This document shows, piece by piece, positions 35,061 through 49,600 of a DNA stretch of 64,000 bases. The position numbers and the translations under genes were made by a program. The stretch's first letter is position 1; each line of letters begins with the position of its first letter. Source of the stretch: Lytechinus variegatus (Eukaryota > Echinodermata > Echinoidea > Temnopleuroida > Toxopneustidae); the NCBI RefSeq assembly GCF_018143015.1, contig NC_054741.1:8318683-8382682 (forward strand). Reading direction: 5' to 3'. The notes below the pieces were generated by a model, which saw nothing but the letters and a program-made list of their open reading frames with translations, did not search any database and was not told the origin of the DNA.

Positions 35061-36810
35061 ATTTGGGCCTATGCTGTACCTGTAGACTGTAGTGTGGGGA
35101 TCGGATTGAAGGGGGCGGCATACCCGTGACTAACGTTACTTAGATAGACCAAAACTTTAAAAGCTTCAGTATTTGGTTGTTCTGCTGAACTGCATTGGTG
35201 AATGGGGACGAATGTCAGAAATTGTGAAATAAATCCCCAGAAACGACAAATATTCCGAACTAGTGACTAGCCTAGATCTATTTCTAATTCTAGACAGCTG
35301 GCAGCTGTGTTTAGTAGGCCTATGGGCATGGCTATGTCAATTGTCATGTCTGCTTTCAAATGTAGCCAACAGAGTTCAGCAGAACAACCAATCCCCAATA
35401 TTAATAATATTAATGGCAATGAAACACAGACTGAAGCTTTTTTTTAAGTTTTAGTCCAGCCCATAACATGTTTACGCACCTAAGACTGTTGAAGTTAGCT
35501 AAAGACAATAAAGTAACCTGAAAAAGTGAACAGAACTTCAGAAGATCCTGCGTCCAGAACTGAACCTTATGTATGTAACCTTATGTATGAACTTCAATCT
35601 AGGAGTAGGATAAAGATCAAGCCTTTATGTCTTCATATTAATTTTTAATAATATCTAACATTAGTCTAGGCCCTACTATTTTAGTCTAACTCTAACATTA
35701 AATTTAAGGGATAGGCCTAACGTTAGCCCTAAAATTAGGGTATCTGGAGAAAAAAAATGAAATTTTAGTTTTGCTTTTCAATTTCATTCTAGATTCGAAC
35801 AAAAAGGTATCAAGTTAATTCTGACTTAGGTTAATGTTAGGCCTAAGATGGGTCTAACTTAGATCTTTATTTTAGATCTAGGTCTTGAGATCTATATATA
35901 ATGGACTGCATCTATAAAAAGAAAAGAAAATTAGAAAACAAAGTGTAAACAGACTAGTTGGTGTAGATCTACCTGAATCTATTGCAAGAATTGATCATGG
36001 TCTACATCCTGTTTCTTATATAAGCTCAAATCTTAACTTTCTAGATTAAGAATAGGCCTTTAAAAAGTAGAATTAGGTCTAGATAAAAGTAAAACTAAAC
36101 TTATCTAGATCTGTCTTCTTAAGATTATCTACAGTAGATATTAAAACATAAGGAACAGAACTTGGATACGCTAGCCGATATTTGTAGAATAAAAATGAGG
36201 AAAACACATGGAAATAATCTTGATAATTCTTAAGGAAAACGGGAAACACTTAGTACTGCAGGAAATGCTAGAATACAACCCTTCATGATAGTAACCATTT
36301 TCAGATATAATTATGGGAGATTTATCTTGTGGATATGGTCCATGCTACAGAGAAACATGCATTTTTGTGCTCAATTTCCATTCTAGATCTTAATTGTCTT
36401 TCCTTTGACTTCAATTTCTCATTTAGTCATATAGAGCCTCAGATTTCACTTGGAAGTTATATAAGTTTATTTGGGAGTTGTAAATTTAATGTTTAATCAC
36501 AATGTAAATAGAAGACCTATGCACACCCCAATACGATTATGAAACCTACCTTGGCCCAAAACAATCACCCCTTTAATATCAAACTGCAGAAAAAAATGTT
36601 TCTGATGAGATCTTTTTTAAAGTGCAAAATTGGGCCTTGATAAGTAAGATTCATTTTTTAATATATCTATATTCTACTTAGAAAACTAATGGAACTCTGG
36701 GGATTTATGAAGTCAACACAATTAATGACTTGAAAAGAGTGAGCAGTTTATCAAAGATCACATATAGACAAGTCATGAATTCTGAATTCACTGTATTTCT
36801 CATCTATTAG
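35061..36810. other. Upstream region of the large SRCR gene; first exon not found
   Basis: This should contain the promoter, and perhaps a signal-peptide exon ending in phase 1, of the gene that starts at 36811. Reading ATG codons on the plus strand gave no hydrophobic leader followed by a splice donor. Much of 35270-36130 is AGATCT/TCTAGA low-complexity DNA. Confidence 0.4.
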
Positions 36811-37634
36811 ACAATGATGGTGATGTTCAACTGGTTGGTGGGACAACTTCTTTAGAAGGCCGGGTAGAGGTGTACTATCAAGGGTCATGGGGAACAGTGT
36901 GTGATGACTACTGGGATGAGCAAGATGCCATGGTAGTATGCAACCAAGTCATGCCAGGTTACGTTGGTATCAATTTTGGCCATGTAAGTTAGCTTTATCA
37001 TTGGGAAGGAATTCTGGGGCCATAGCCTTGGACACCCTAGTGATTGGACTGAATGCTCTCTTATAAGCATTTGTTGTACCTTAAAAAAAATCTACACATA
37101 TTTCTCATGCGATGTAATAGAGAAATGTGCTCTAAAGTGGCCTTGCCCTACAACCATAATTTTTTCTTCAATCATATTTTTTCCTTATATTGTAATTCAA
37201 TGATTTAATTGATAGACTAAATTTATTATAGATTATTGATTACTGAGTGGTTTGTCAGTTCATTGAATTGTATATGTGGGAAGAAAATTATGTTGGTTGT
37301 ATTCTCATTATGTATTTATTCAATACAATTGTTTGATAATTAATTCAAACAAGAAGCTTTGTTAGTAAAACTGAAAATGTTACTTGCTTATCCAATATGT
37401 AGATTTTATGCAGTATGTTGTGAAAAGTTCCCCTTAAAATTAAAATATATATTTTTCTGCCTACTTGAAATCAATAGGCTTACTTTGGTGAGGGAGTTGG
37501 TGACATCATTCTTGATGATGTGTACTGCACTGGAACAGAGTCCAGCTTACTAGACTGCGCCCATAGTGGGCTTTACAATCATGACTGCATGCATGTGGAA
37601 GATGCCAGTGTTAGGTGTTATATGCCAGCAAATG
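36811..37634 (+). CDS. SRCR domain 1 of the large protein
   Basis: Starts [10 protein letters not shown], then [18 protein letters not shown]. The usual RQLGY-GA is replaced by [10 protein letters not shown], an altered loop. Second half [17 protein letters not shown], then LLDC, HDC and EDASVRC. Entered in phase 1, so a preceding exon must exist. Confidence 0.88.
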
Positions 37635-40600
37635 GTATGTAAAATCTATTCTATCATTGTACAGTCATTCATTTAAATCCATCCATTCATTCATTCTTCC
37701 ATTCATCATGGCAGTTGATAGTGATGCCACACTATGGAAATAAGGGCATGACACAATTAGTCATCCCATTGAGCAAAAGTATCGTTGATCAAATCTGCAT
37801 CAGTGCCATTCTACAGTTTAGTCATTTATTGATTCATTTATCAACATACCTATCACTGTCTTTTCACCAGAATATTAATTTTTTTATGGATTATTATATT
37901 CTGGGTGAAACTGGTGTATTACTTTTCATACAACCATTTTCTGTATTGAAGATATAATTGAAGAAAGGTGCACATCTTTAAATATGATTTCTGCTTAAGA
38001 AATAAATGTTTTTACCACCCATGGGTCACTCAATTGCATTGCTGTATAAACATGAGACAGGAGGTGTTTAAACCAACTCCTAAGTACAATTTATTGTTTG
38101 ATTTGTAGATTTATTGATATATGCCTTATGTCATCAGACATTTAAAATAAAGCCAAAGGTGGCTATTAAAGTAAAATCAGACCACTGATTGGTCAAAACA
38201 TAATTCCCTAAATGCACATGGATAAACCCTGAAAAAGTTGTTCCATTCTTGAAGTGTCACAAATGATCCCTATTTGGGGGTAACTAATGTAAACAGAAAG
38301 ATAAACTCCTAGCTCTACAGGTGTATTAGCAGTAATATGATTTAGTCTGTATAAATCTTTACAGATGGCGATATACAGCTGATAGGTGGTGGAGCAGCAT
38401 ACCAGGGACGGGTAGAAATCTTTTATAACTTGCAGTGGGGAACAGTTTGTGATGATTCATGGGACTTACAGGATGCTACAGTAGTGTGCCGACAACTTGG
38501 TTTTACCGGAGCTACAGATGCACCACAAAGGGTGAGTTTGCTGGGTTCAGTGCATAAATCCAAGCCAGGAACCTATCGTTCAGGAGGGGAGGGGGTTGAC
38601 CTATTGTCTCACCCTCTGCTTGAATAAAATTACATCATGTATTTGAGCCGATGGTTCAGTGTATGTCCTTTGCATGGTGCCAATGATCCAGAATTGAAGC
38701 ATTGGTACTACAATATTCAATCTTAGAGAGGAACTCTTCACAATCTTAGGTGCAAACATTTTATTTGGTCCTTCAGTTATTTGTATTGCAGGTGAAATAT
38801 ACTGTACTTGATTTTCTGAAAATATGGAATTTGTAACTCACTTCTACCAATACTACTTATCATTTGACTTCAGGTTGGTCATTGGTGAGACATAATCTGT
38901 CTTTTGCTATTGTGATGAGTTCTGGCACAGATAGGACTGTTTATTCCTTAGCTTTACTAAGTTTTCTTTGACTTGATCATTGTAGAAATTATGAAATACC
39001 TAGGTTGAGTTACACAATTTACTTTCTATTTCTTTTCCAAAGATGGGTCAATGGTTTTTGTCAGAACAAATTAGTAACCTCTCCTTCAAGGTCCCCAGTA
39101 GTAGTATAACGATAATGCACTTCTTTCATTGCAAATTGTGAAATCTAAACATACATTGCTTGTAGCTTTTCCAAGGAAGTACAGCTTTGGAGAGCTACAA
39201 AACATAGTATTATATGAACTGGTCAAATGAATTGCTTTGACTGCAGGTTAACTTAAACATTTTTTTTTTACTAATTTGACTAATTTTATTACTAATTTTG
39301 CCAAGATATCTTAACTGATATCATTTCCACCAAATTTTACTCATATCTAGGCCCATTTTGGTGCAGGTAGTGGTGCTATCCTTTTAGATGACCTGCGTTG
39401 TACGGGGAGTGAATCTATGTTAGTCGACTGTCCAGGAGCTGATTTCTACCAACATAATTGTGTTCATAACGAAGATGCTAGTGTCATTTGTATCCCTCCA
39501 TCTGGTATGTTCCCAGACTTGTAATCACTACATCTTGAATTACTTGATTTCCATGATTCATCTCTGTCTAAAAAATTAAAACTAGTCAGGTTGTTCATGC
39601 ACTTTTCAGAAAATGTCATGTGATTGTAAGGTGTCTCAATATAGTCCCGACAAATTATCTAATCATATCACTTATTTGATAGCTACAACCAGCTTGCCTC
39701 AAAATTGATGATTTGCCCATCACCAATGGTTACATTCTCAATTCATAACATTTAGATGGAGATATAAAAGTGGTAAATGGGACCTCGAGAGAGGGTGAAC
39801 TACAAATCTATCTTGATGGAGTATGGATGTCTATATGTGCCACTGATTGGTCATCTGAGGATGCGACCGTTGCGTGTAGGCAACTAGGTTTCACTCATTC
39901 TGTGGGATTTGGTGCAGTAAGTATCACTCTCATACAGGGTATTTGAGACTGAGGGGTCCTCCAGCCAACTTCACTTTTAAAATCAACTCTCCCTGATTCA
40001 TGGGACACTGAATTTTTTATAGTTTTGAGGAAGAGGGGAAGATTAGTTTACCTCATGACCTGAATAAAAGATTAATTTGTTTCAAATCATTATCTGAACA
40101 CAACTACTTAACCGTCATAAAGACTCAGAAAAAGTTGTGGCTTTCTCAACGAAGAGGTGTATTCCACCAAATGATTTTCTGTACATGACTATTAGAACCC
40201 AAATAATAGTATTATGTTTGGGGTCATATTCTGATAATTTTATATTTATTGGAATTCATTTCTAAAAACCAATGGATTTTATATCATTCACAAGGCAATA
40301 GTGATTGTATCTATCAATAGTTCACATGAAATGTTTGGTTTCTCAGTATCATTACAGTATTTTTTTTATCATAGCAATATACATGAGATGGAATAAAGTT
40401 GTACAGCTTTGTTAATCTGTTTGAATGATTACAGAATATGATGTAACTAGAATACTAGTAGTGGAACGTGTAATGTGCATCAATAAATGATTTATTAGAG
40501 TATACCGGTAGTTAAGGAAAAGCCTCACACTGAATAGTTATGTAGTACAAAATTATTTTTGAAGAGCCCAAAACTGTAACTTTTGTCAAGCCACGCAAGC

Positions 40601-43600
40601 AAGACTAATGCTGTCTGTATTCTCCCCTGGAAATGATTTGATAATATATGGTAGAACAAATCTTAAATGTTAATAATGTGCATCAGATAGACACAATTTT
40701 CTACAGTATTGTTCATCTTTTTTATGGCAAAGGTTACAAATTTTGACAATAAAGTTTGACATTGATAGCATATAAGTACTCTGGCTCTTTAGAATTATAC
40801 TATACATTTGATTAAAAAAAAAGGTCTTTGAAAAATGCATTTTATATTCCTACAACTGCACGTCTTTGTTTTTCTCTGTTTCAATATATTTCAGAGTGAT
40901 TATAGAAGTGATGGAGATAACTATGCCAGCTTTCGCTTCTACTGTGAAGGTGATGAGACCTCATTGACTCATTGTGACACACATGAATACTACACATGTC
41001 ATAGTACGCAGGCAACGGTTTCATGCCACGTACCAGATGGTAAGCAAAGAGGACTTTCAAGTGTTGGGTGCTGGTGTTGGTGTTGAAAGCATGAAACAAG
41101 CTAAGTGAAATGGGATCCAAACCTTTGGGTGTAGAAAGTGATTCCCTCTGTGAAAAGCTTAGTACCAACTGTTGCTACATTGCCAGCCCTGCCTAAAGTT
41201 TTTTGTTGAACGATTATATAAGATTTAAGAGGAAATATCAGGCTGCTGAACTGAGATGCAAACAAGTTTGAGGTGTTAAGTTATGATTATAAATCCAATA
41301 ATAATAATAATAATAGCAGGTGATGGTATTTTATATCATTACAATGACAGCTTCTCAACACCAACAGCATATATCTTCAACAATCGCCCGATGTAAAAGG
41401 CCTGCGTGCACCAACTTCAACATTTTGGCTTCTAATTTATTGGCCATGTAAACGAAACAGTGCTTGTATTTTTGTTCAATATTTTTTTAATCATTATTTG
41501 CTACAGAAACTTGTATTTTCAAAGTAGCAATGAATTCAACATTGCTATTGCTCTATTTTTTATTTAAAGATGGTGACTTAAGACTACAGGGTGGAGACAT
41601 TCATGAAGGGCGAGTAGAAGTCTATTATCAAGGTCAATGGGGAACAGTATGTGATGATAGTTGGGATCAACAAGATGCTCAAGTAGTTTGCACACAACTA
41701 GGATTCCCTGGTGCAGTAGAAGCACTAAGCATGGTGAGGGCGATAGACCGAAAGCTCAATCTCTGTTCCGTTGTTTGTTGATGCCTTGCTTCATTACAGC
41801 TCCTCTACATACTGAAGTCATTCTCCCACTGAATTAACTTATAACTTGAAATGTGACCTTGATTTTTACTGTTATTACATTTTTCATCAAAATATAGATC
41901 AGCATCATCTCTGCAATTTTACAGTGAAATAATCACAACCCAACTTTTTAAGGGGAATAATACATTGAGCCATTGGAAATAAGTCCCTTGCAGTGTGCAA
42001 GATGACTAGCCATATGTGTAGGAGGGAAAACTAAAGAAGTTTTTAAAAATGTGTGAAAACTCCTCCAAAGAAATTTCAGCTGTCCAAGTGAAGATGTTCT
42101 CTTTTTTGTTCCATTTTTATTTAAGCTCTTAGCTGTACAATTACAAATAGAATTCAATCCTGGCCTTACAGTAATTATCTTGAGCTTGTAAACTGCTAAT
42201 TGTTTGCTTTCACAAAGAATAAAATGCGTATTTTTTAAATTCAAGTTTGCATTTGCAATCATTTGAATGAGTGATGTATTTACCAGACCTGCTAGCCATC
42301 ATAAATTTGGAGAAAAGAATCTTATTCTGCCCTTTCCAAGCTCTACTTTCAATATGAATTTCTTTTTTAAAATAAAAGGTTCATCATGTGGCACTTTATG
42401 TAAAAGTACAGCAAGGAGGTTTTTCCTCCTGAAGAAACTATTTTTCATTTTGAAAAAAAAATTGAATGGTCATCTATATTTCCCATATCTTAATTTCTCT
42501 GTTTTCTCAGACAATGTGTGATTTTGATTGAATACCTCAGGCTTACTTTGGCCAGGGAGGAGGTCCTATTCATTTAGATGAGATGGACTGCACTGGATCA
42601 GAGACCCGATTAGCTGATTGTCTACATCAACCATGGACTCGGCATGATTGCTCACACTATGAAGATGCTAGTGTCATCTGTCAGTATAATGAAGGTAGCT
42701 TTCATTCATTTAATTTTATCATGTAGTGTTGTATAAAAGTATCAACTATCAATGTCAATCCTCATACTTTATCATAATAATAAAATTCACAAACATTTGC
42801 AATGGGTGGTTTAAAGGCATTTAGTAACATTGTTTAGAATTTTCAATTAAAATCACTGATTCATTTCTGATTTCGTAATGGATTTCAATCAAACGGTAGA
42901 GTCAGCCAATTACATGTACTTCTCTCTTTTGTCTTGAAATAGACCTCTAACTTCAAGGCCTCTTTTGTGCAAGACCTTGGTCCTGTTGCATAAACTATAC
43001 CTGTTGTAATATGGTACCTAAAACCATTATATCCTGATGATGCCATATAAAGCAATGTTGCAACAAGAATCATGAATTGGATTGGTCGTAGATCCCTTAC
43101 CATAAGAATTAGTTTTTATGCAACTGGGCAATGGGTAAATAAGTTTGAGGTACTTTCTCAATATGACACAGATGGGGACATACGATTGGTAGATGGAAGC
43201 ACTGCTAATGAAGGACGTGTCGAGATATGGATGGACGATAGAGGGTGGATGACAATCTGTGACTCAGGATGGGACGAGGATGATGGTGAAGTGGTATGCA
43301 GACAGATGGGATATGAAGGAGTCGTCGAAGTTACACAGGATGTATGTTTATATCAGTGGTTTATCAGGGCAGGGAGTGGGCACACCATTTTACATGATGC
43401 AAACAAGAAGAAGTTCAAAACAAAGAAATTATTTCCTTCTTGCTAACTATTTGATATCATAGTGCCCTCTATTTTCTTGTATGTCAGCCTTGGGTACATG
43501 TATACACTGTGGCAATTTGAAATGTTTGTTGATTGGAGTTGTTGAGATTTTTCTAGACATAAAGATAATTTGTCTATTTAGATCATTGAATATGGTTATG

Positions 43601-46600
43601 CTATATTCAAGTATTATTGGTATTCTTCTAAATATGTTCTCATTACTTTTTTAACGGATATGTATATACTTGCTTGATCTGATTTGGTTAAACTAGGAAA
43701 TGTCAGGATGACTGAATTGATCATTAGATCAAGAAGTTATAAAATTGGTATTACTTTCAATAGTCTAAGTGAAATCTTGCCTAAGTGAGAGTTACACCAA
43801 AGACCAAATAACAGGGGTGTGAGAGATCAGATTTTTAGCTGATTTCAGATTTTTAAAATTTTGATTTTCAGCTCATTTTTTGCTTTCCTCTGTACAAATA
43901 GTATCAGAGCTCTTTCTATTTCACGCTTTTTCAACACTTCAGCTTTTTTCAGATCTTTTTATTTCTGAGCTTTCACACCCCTGAAGTGGCTACACTCAAC
44001 TCATTTGAGGTTCAAGGCCTATGCATAGTGTCATATGAACAGAGTTATAGCCTGACATTCAATAATTTCCACATTTCCCATATCAGAGCTCTTTTGGTGG
44101 AGGTACAGGGGATGTGTTTGCAACTATGGTGGAGTGTACAGGCAATGAGGATTCATTTCTTAGCTGTGCTTATGATGACCATACATACTGCACTCATTCC
44201 AATGATGCAGGGGTTGTATGTGCCCTCCCAGGTTAGTATAGGGGGATGATGCAACATAAAGACACACTTGATACTAAAAATTGATTTTTTTTTTTTTGGT
44301 GCAAAACCATGTGCAAAACTTTTTGCACATGGTTTGCCAGACTTAAGGTTATCTTCGATTGAACTAGCAATTTTATGTAACAATGTAACAATTATGTTGT
44401 ATTTTATCTAACAGGGACCTAATCTTATTTCAAGAAATGTATACAATGCAGAAAGAAATTGAATAAATGAGAAAGGGTAAAAGAAAGTAAAAGATAAAGT
44501 TGAAGCTGATTAATTAAATTCCCCATTAGGGTAGGTATTAATTCAAGCTACAATGTGTGGCTCTTACAGTCCATTCTATTTGTTCATGTCTATGTCATGT
44601 CATTCTATTTTTTCACAGAACTATTTTTCTTTGTATGTGGAAATGAATGTATTCAAGGAATAATATTACATATAATGGAATAATATGATGGAAAAAGACT
44701 TTTAACAATTGAATGTATTTGTTTTGGTTACATGGGCCCTAAAGCGACTGTTAATACATAAACTTTTTTGAGAAAAAAATACTTCTAGATGCTTTGAAGA
44801 AGTTAAGAGTTAAAGAAAGTAAGAGATAAATATGAAGAAAGAAAGGATAGAAAATATTAATTAAAAAAAATTCCTTTAGCAAGAAATTGATCCACAATGT
44901 GCTGCACTCAACCCTGGTGAGGTAAATGGGTACCTGGCAGGAATTTATTCCTTGAAACGCAGTGCGCTTCAAAGCTGCACTGCTAAAGCCAGTGTAATTA
45001 TGCTGCATATACTGTAGAGTGCTTAGAGACTTCTGACAAAGTAAGTATTAAGCGCTATATAAGCAAGTATAATTATTATTATCCATTTATGTATTAATAG
45101 TCAGGTTTCTTTTATTTCAAAATTATGCCATTATTTTTCTTCTTATTAACCTTTTACCATTTTTCCCCATTCATTTTGATAACGTTGTGACATTTTGCAG
45201 ATGGGGAATCAAGATTAGTAGATGGTGATGATGAGTACAGTGGCCGTGTGGAGATATTCCATGATAACAGATGGTGGACTGTATGTGGATACTGGGGTGA
45301 TTATGAAGCCAAGGTCTTGTGTAATGAGCTGGGATATAAGAACGTGGCACTATCCAGGGTAAATATACAGTCTAACTTTGCTTATTAAAACTATAATTAC
45401 TTGGCCTTGATTTAAAAAATTGTGTTGCCTTGGCATCAAAGTATCGTGTGGCTAAAATTGGGTAAAAATCCTGTGGTTCAAAATGCATCATCAGTTTTCA
45501 ACCCATTCTCACAAAATTTTGCTTACACATTGGTCTCGAGGTAAAGATGTAAGAGCCTTTTTTTTGCAAGAGTATTATGTTGCCATGGTAACTGCATATT
45601 ATGGCCCAAAATCTAGGAAAACCAATTGCAGATCAAAATACTGGTTTATGACTAGTGCTCATGAAAGTTGGCACCTACAGACTGCACATAAATGTTTAAT
45701 AACTAACTCGTTTGCTATCCCACATTCCAGTTATCAAATTATTTCTTAACATTTATTTTTGAATCACCTCTGGCCCCTTAACATTTACAGTAGATTTTCC
45801 TCTAGTTTATAACTGCCATTTATGCTTGGTTCTTTCATTTAAATTCAGTATTGTGGAAGAGCCATGGTGTAGTGGTTCTGACTCTAGCCTTGTAATCAGA
45901 GAGTCCTGTGTTCGAATCCCACTACCATGGCATAGCATCCTTTCACAATGTTTCAATCCATACTTTGCCACTCTCTACCCAGGTGCTAAATGGGAAGCCA
46001 GTAGGATTTGGAAGTCATTGTAGCTTGTCAGTATTATGTGTGCCTCAATTGTGACTGGCTGGAATGCTTCCCAGGGAGTGGAGGATGTGCATACATTGTG
46101 TGTGAGAATGGCTGATTGAATCTCATTACCGGGGTAATAGCAAAACCATAAGCGCTTTATAGATACGTACAATGCATACCTTGACCGCAATATATCAACT
46201 GATTATCATGTCATTTCTATAGTGATTTCATGAGACCATATATGTTGATGTTTCAGCATTCATTTGGTCCTGGTTCGGGTGATCTAGCAGGGGACTTATA
46301 TTGTTATCAACACTCAGCAACTTTGAGAGACTGCACATACAGTTCAACCTTTGATAACACTGGTGGCTGCACACACGATGATGATGTGGGTGTCGTATGT
46401 GATGAAACTAAATTTGGTATGCTCTTTTGTACTTTTTCAATCTTCTGATCTTTTTACTGTTTATAATGTTTGTCTTGCCTAATTTTCAATTTTATATAAA
46501 ATTTTGTTTCTCGACTGAGCTATTTTGCAGCCTAATTAGATCTCAACCACTTTCACAAAGTTACTTTTACATTTTTTCAAAGAGTCTTTGTGAACTTTAT

Positions 46601-49600
46601 ACATAAAAGTCCAAGATTGAATTTTGAAATTAATGATATCTTGTTTAATTTTCAATGTAGGCAGATTTGATTATTTAAATATGCATATTCTTCACGAATG
46701 TCTTAGCAAATTTTGTGAATATCAATCAAATTTGTTATATCTCTTAATACAATATTCAAATATTAAAACAAACGGTGAATATCTTACTCGTTTCAATGTT
46801 TATATTTTTATGTGCATTTCTCTAAGTAGTTATGATTAGTATGTAAGATTTTGAAAGTAAACCCACTCTACAATCTCCCCATTTCTTTATCATATCTATT
46901 CAGAACAGTGTTATCAGTGCTTAATCTTGTCTCTCCCAACCTGGTTGTTATGCAGTCTCCCAAAGGCTGGGAGAAGCATAAATTTTGTAGCTGCTTGTCT
47001 ATCCATCCATACCAGTGCTCCGTCTTAACTCATGAACACGATTTCTTCAGCACCAAATGACTGATTTCTGGTGTCTCAATTGTTAATGCGTTTTATGCGA
47101 CTTTGTTTTTGGTAGAAATCAGCTTAAGTACTTGCCTTTTTTTACAACATTTTAAACAAGTTAGGGGAGCACTTGATCAAACCTTTGTCCGTGATATGAT
47201 TTTCACTGACATGTAAGCTACTGTAGATCCTTCCAAATGATAGGCTTAGAGCAAATTAGTCGTTGAAAATCATTGACAAAACTTCTCATGAAACACTTCC
47301 CTAATCTCCATTTTTCTTTGTGTATGATCAGTTAGTGGTGCTGTACGCCTTGTCAGTGGAAACGTACCCTATGCAGGTAGAGTAGAGATGTTTACAGGAG
47401 AACGCTGGGGGTCTATATGCGATGTATCCTGGGACATTGAAGATGCACATGTAGTTTGCAGACAAGTAGGATACAAACGAGCCACCTTTGCAAAGAAAGG
47501 GGTAAGTTAGTGGCTGACCATCTATATATATTTAACAATCTTTTTCATAAAAAATTAATATTTGATAACATGTTTATATATTTATTTGTTTTTTTATTTA
47601 TAATTGTTTGTTTATTTACATCTTTTATCAGGTTATAGCCCATTCAAAATATATTAGTAGTCTTCCATTAGGCCCTGATACTCCCATAGGCATTTCATTT
47701 ATTATGAATATAAACCACAGTTAAAAATAAAGATTCAATGTGATTGATATTAATATCATGTTGGTTTATTTTCTCAGGGAATAGGATATTAATCAAAATT
47801 TCCAATCAGTACTTTCATGTCACAGTGACTACTTTCTCCTGGGGCCTGTTTCATAAAACTTGTTATAATAATAAATCTGCAATAACAGTTAAAAACTTCT
47901 AAAATCCTTTAATCTGATTGGCTGATTTGTTATAGAAATTGAGGTTTGTTACTAGAAAAAGTTTTTATGAAACTAGACCCTGGTGGGTGTTTCATAAAGC
48001 TGTTTGTAAGTTATGAACGATTGATGACCCTTTAGTAGGAACTATATCACATGAAAAATATATCTATGAAAATCTGGTGTGTGTCATTAACCGCAAGAAA
48101 GAGTCACCAGTGGGCCTGAGACGAATACCATTTTGCTATTCCATATTATTGGATTAGCAGAAATTACAAAAAGACCTAATTTCATGACCTATCAGTGGTC
48201 ACACATAATAAGAAAGATGATTCGGTCATCATGTGCTTATTGACATGCAGTCAACGCTGCTGAATGATGCTCTGTCACCAACACGGCTGTCATTGTCATG
48301 ACTAGAAATGGTTACAATGTTTGGAATTCATTAAATTTAACCTCAGATTTCATTTGTTATCTTGCATTTTTACTTTAGATAGTCATATGTCTCAAATCAG
48401 TACTCAAGATCTGGCAAACATTAGGGTAAAAAGTAGTATTTGGTTGCTGAATGTTGGTAAACTGATCAAATGCATTGATTGTCCAAGATTTACTCCCAGG
48501 CCTAACCACAAGTTGTTTCTTAAGTCATTCATAACTTAACTAACCTGCTATGATCTCCACAGGCTTTCTTTGGCATGAATACATACCGTGTGGTGGCTGT
48601 TGGATACAACTGCCTTGGTACAGAACTAACGCTTGATGAGTGCCCTATAGCCCATGGAACCATCCTATCTGACTGCACTCATCAAAATGATAGTGGTGTC
48701 ATCTGTGAACAGGATTATTACGATGGTGAGTGTTTTCTTGTAAAATAGGTCAACATCTTACCCTGATAGCAATGTACTATGACTGGGTCAACATCTTACC
48801 CTGATAGCAATGTACTATGACTGGGTCAACATCTTACCCTGATAGCAATATACTATGACTGGGTCAACATATTACCCTGATAGCAATGTACTATGACTGG
48901 GTCAACATCTTACCCTGATAGCAATGTACTATGACTGGGTCAACATATTACCCTGATAGCAATGTACTATGACTGGGTCAACATCTTACCCTGATAGCAA
49001 TGTACTATGACTGGGTCAACATCTTACCCTGATATCAATATACTATGACTGGGTCAACATATTACCCTGATAGCAATGTACTATGACTGGGTCAACATCT
49101 TACCCTGATAGCAATATACCAGTACATAGCAATGAACTAATACTAGTTTAACATCTAACCTTGATAGCAATGTACTATTACTTGGTTAACATCTAACTCT
49201 GATAGCAATGTGTTAGTACTAAGTTATCATCTAACTCTGATAGCTATGTACTAGTACTAGGTTATCATCTAACTTTGTTAGTAATATACCAGTACTAGGT
49301 TAACATCTAACCCGAATAGTAATATACTAGTAATATGTTATCGTCTAACTCTGATAGCAATGTACTATTACTGGGTTAACATCTAACTCTGATAGCAATA
49401 TACCAATACTAGGTCAATATCTAACTCTGATTGCAATGTACGAGTACTAAGTTATCATCTAACTCTAATGGCAACATACCAGTACTAGGTTAACATATAA
49501 CCCTGATAGCAATATACCAGTACATCTAACCTTGATAGCAAAGAACTATTAGTATGTTAACATCTTACTCTGATAACAATATACTAGTACTAGGTTAACA

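Noticed and set aside
34888-35121. 77-codon minus-strand frame in the CpG-rich patch
   Set aside because: Ala/Pro-rich from composition; no domain and no splice support.
45861-45931. Functional tRNA-Thr gene
   Set aside because: The acceptor stem and boxes A and B are present, but the D-arm is poor and the sequence runs on into a SINE body, so it is a retroposon head.
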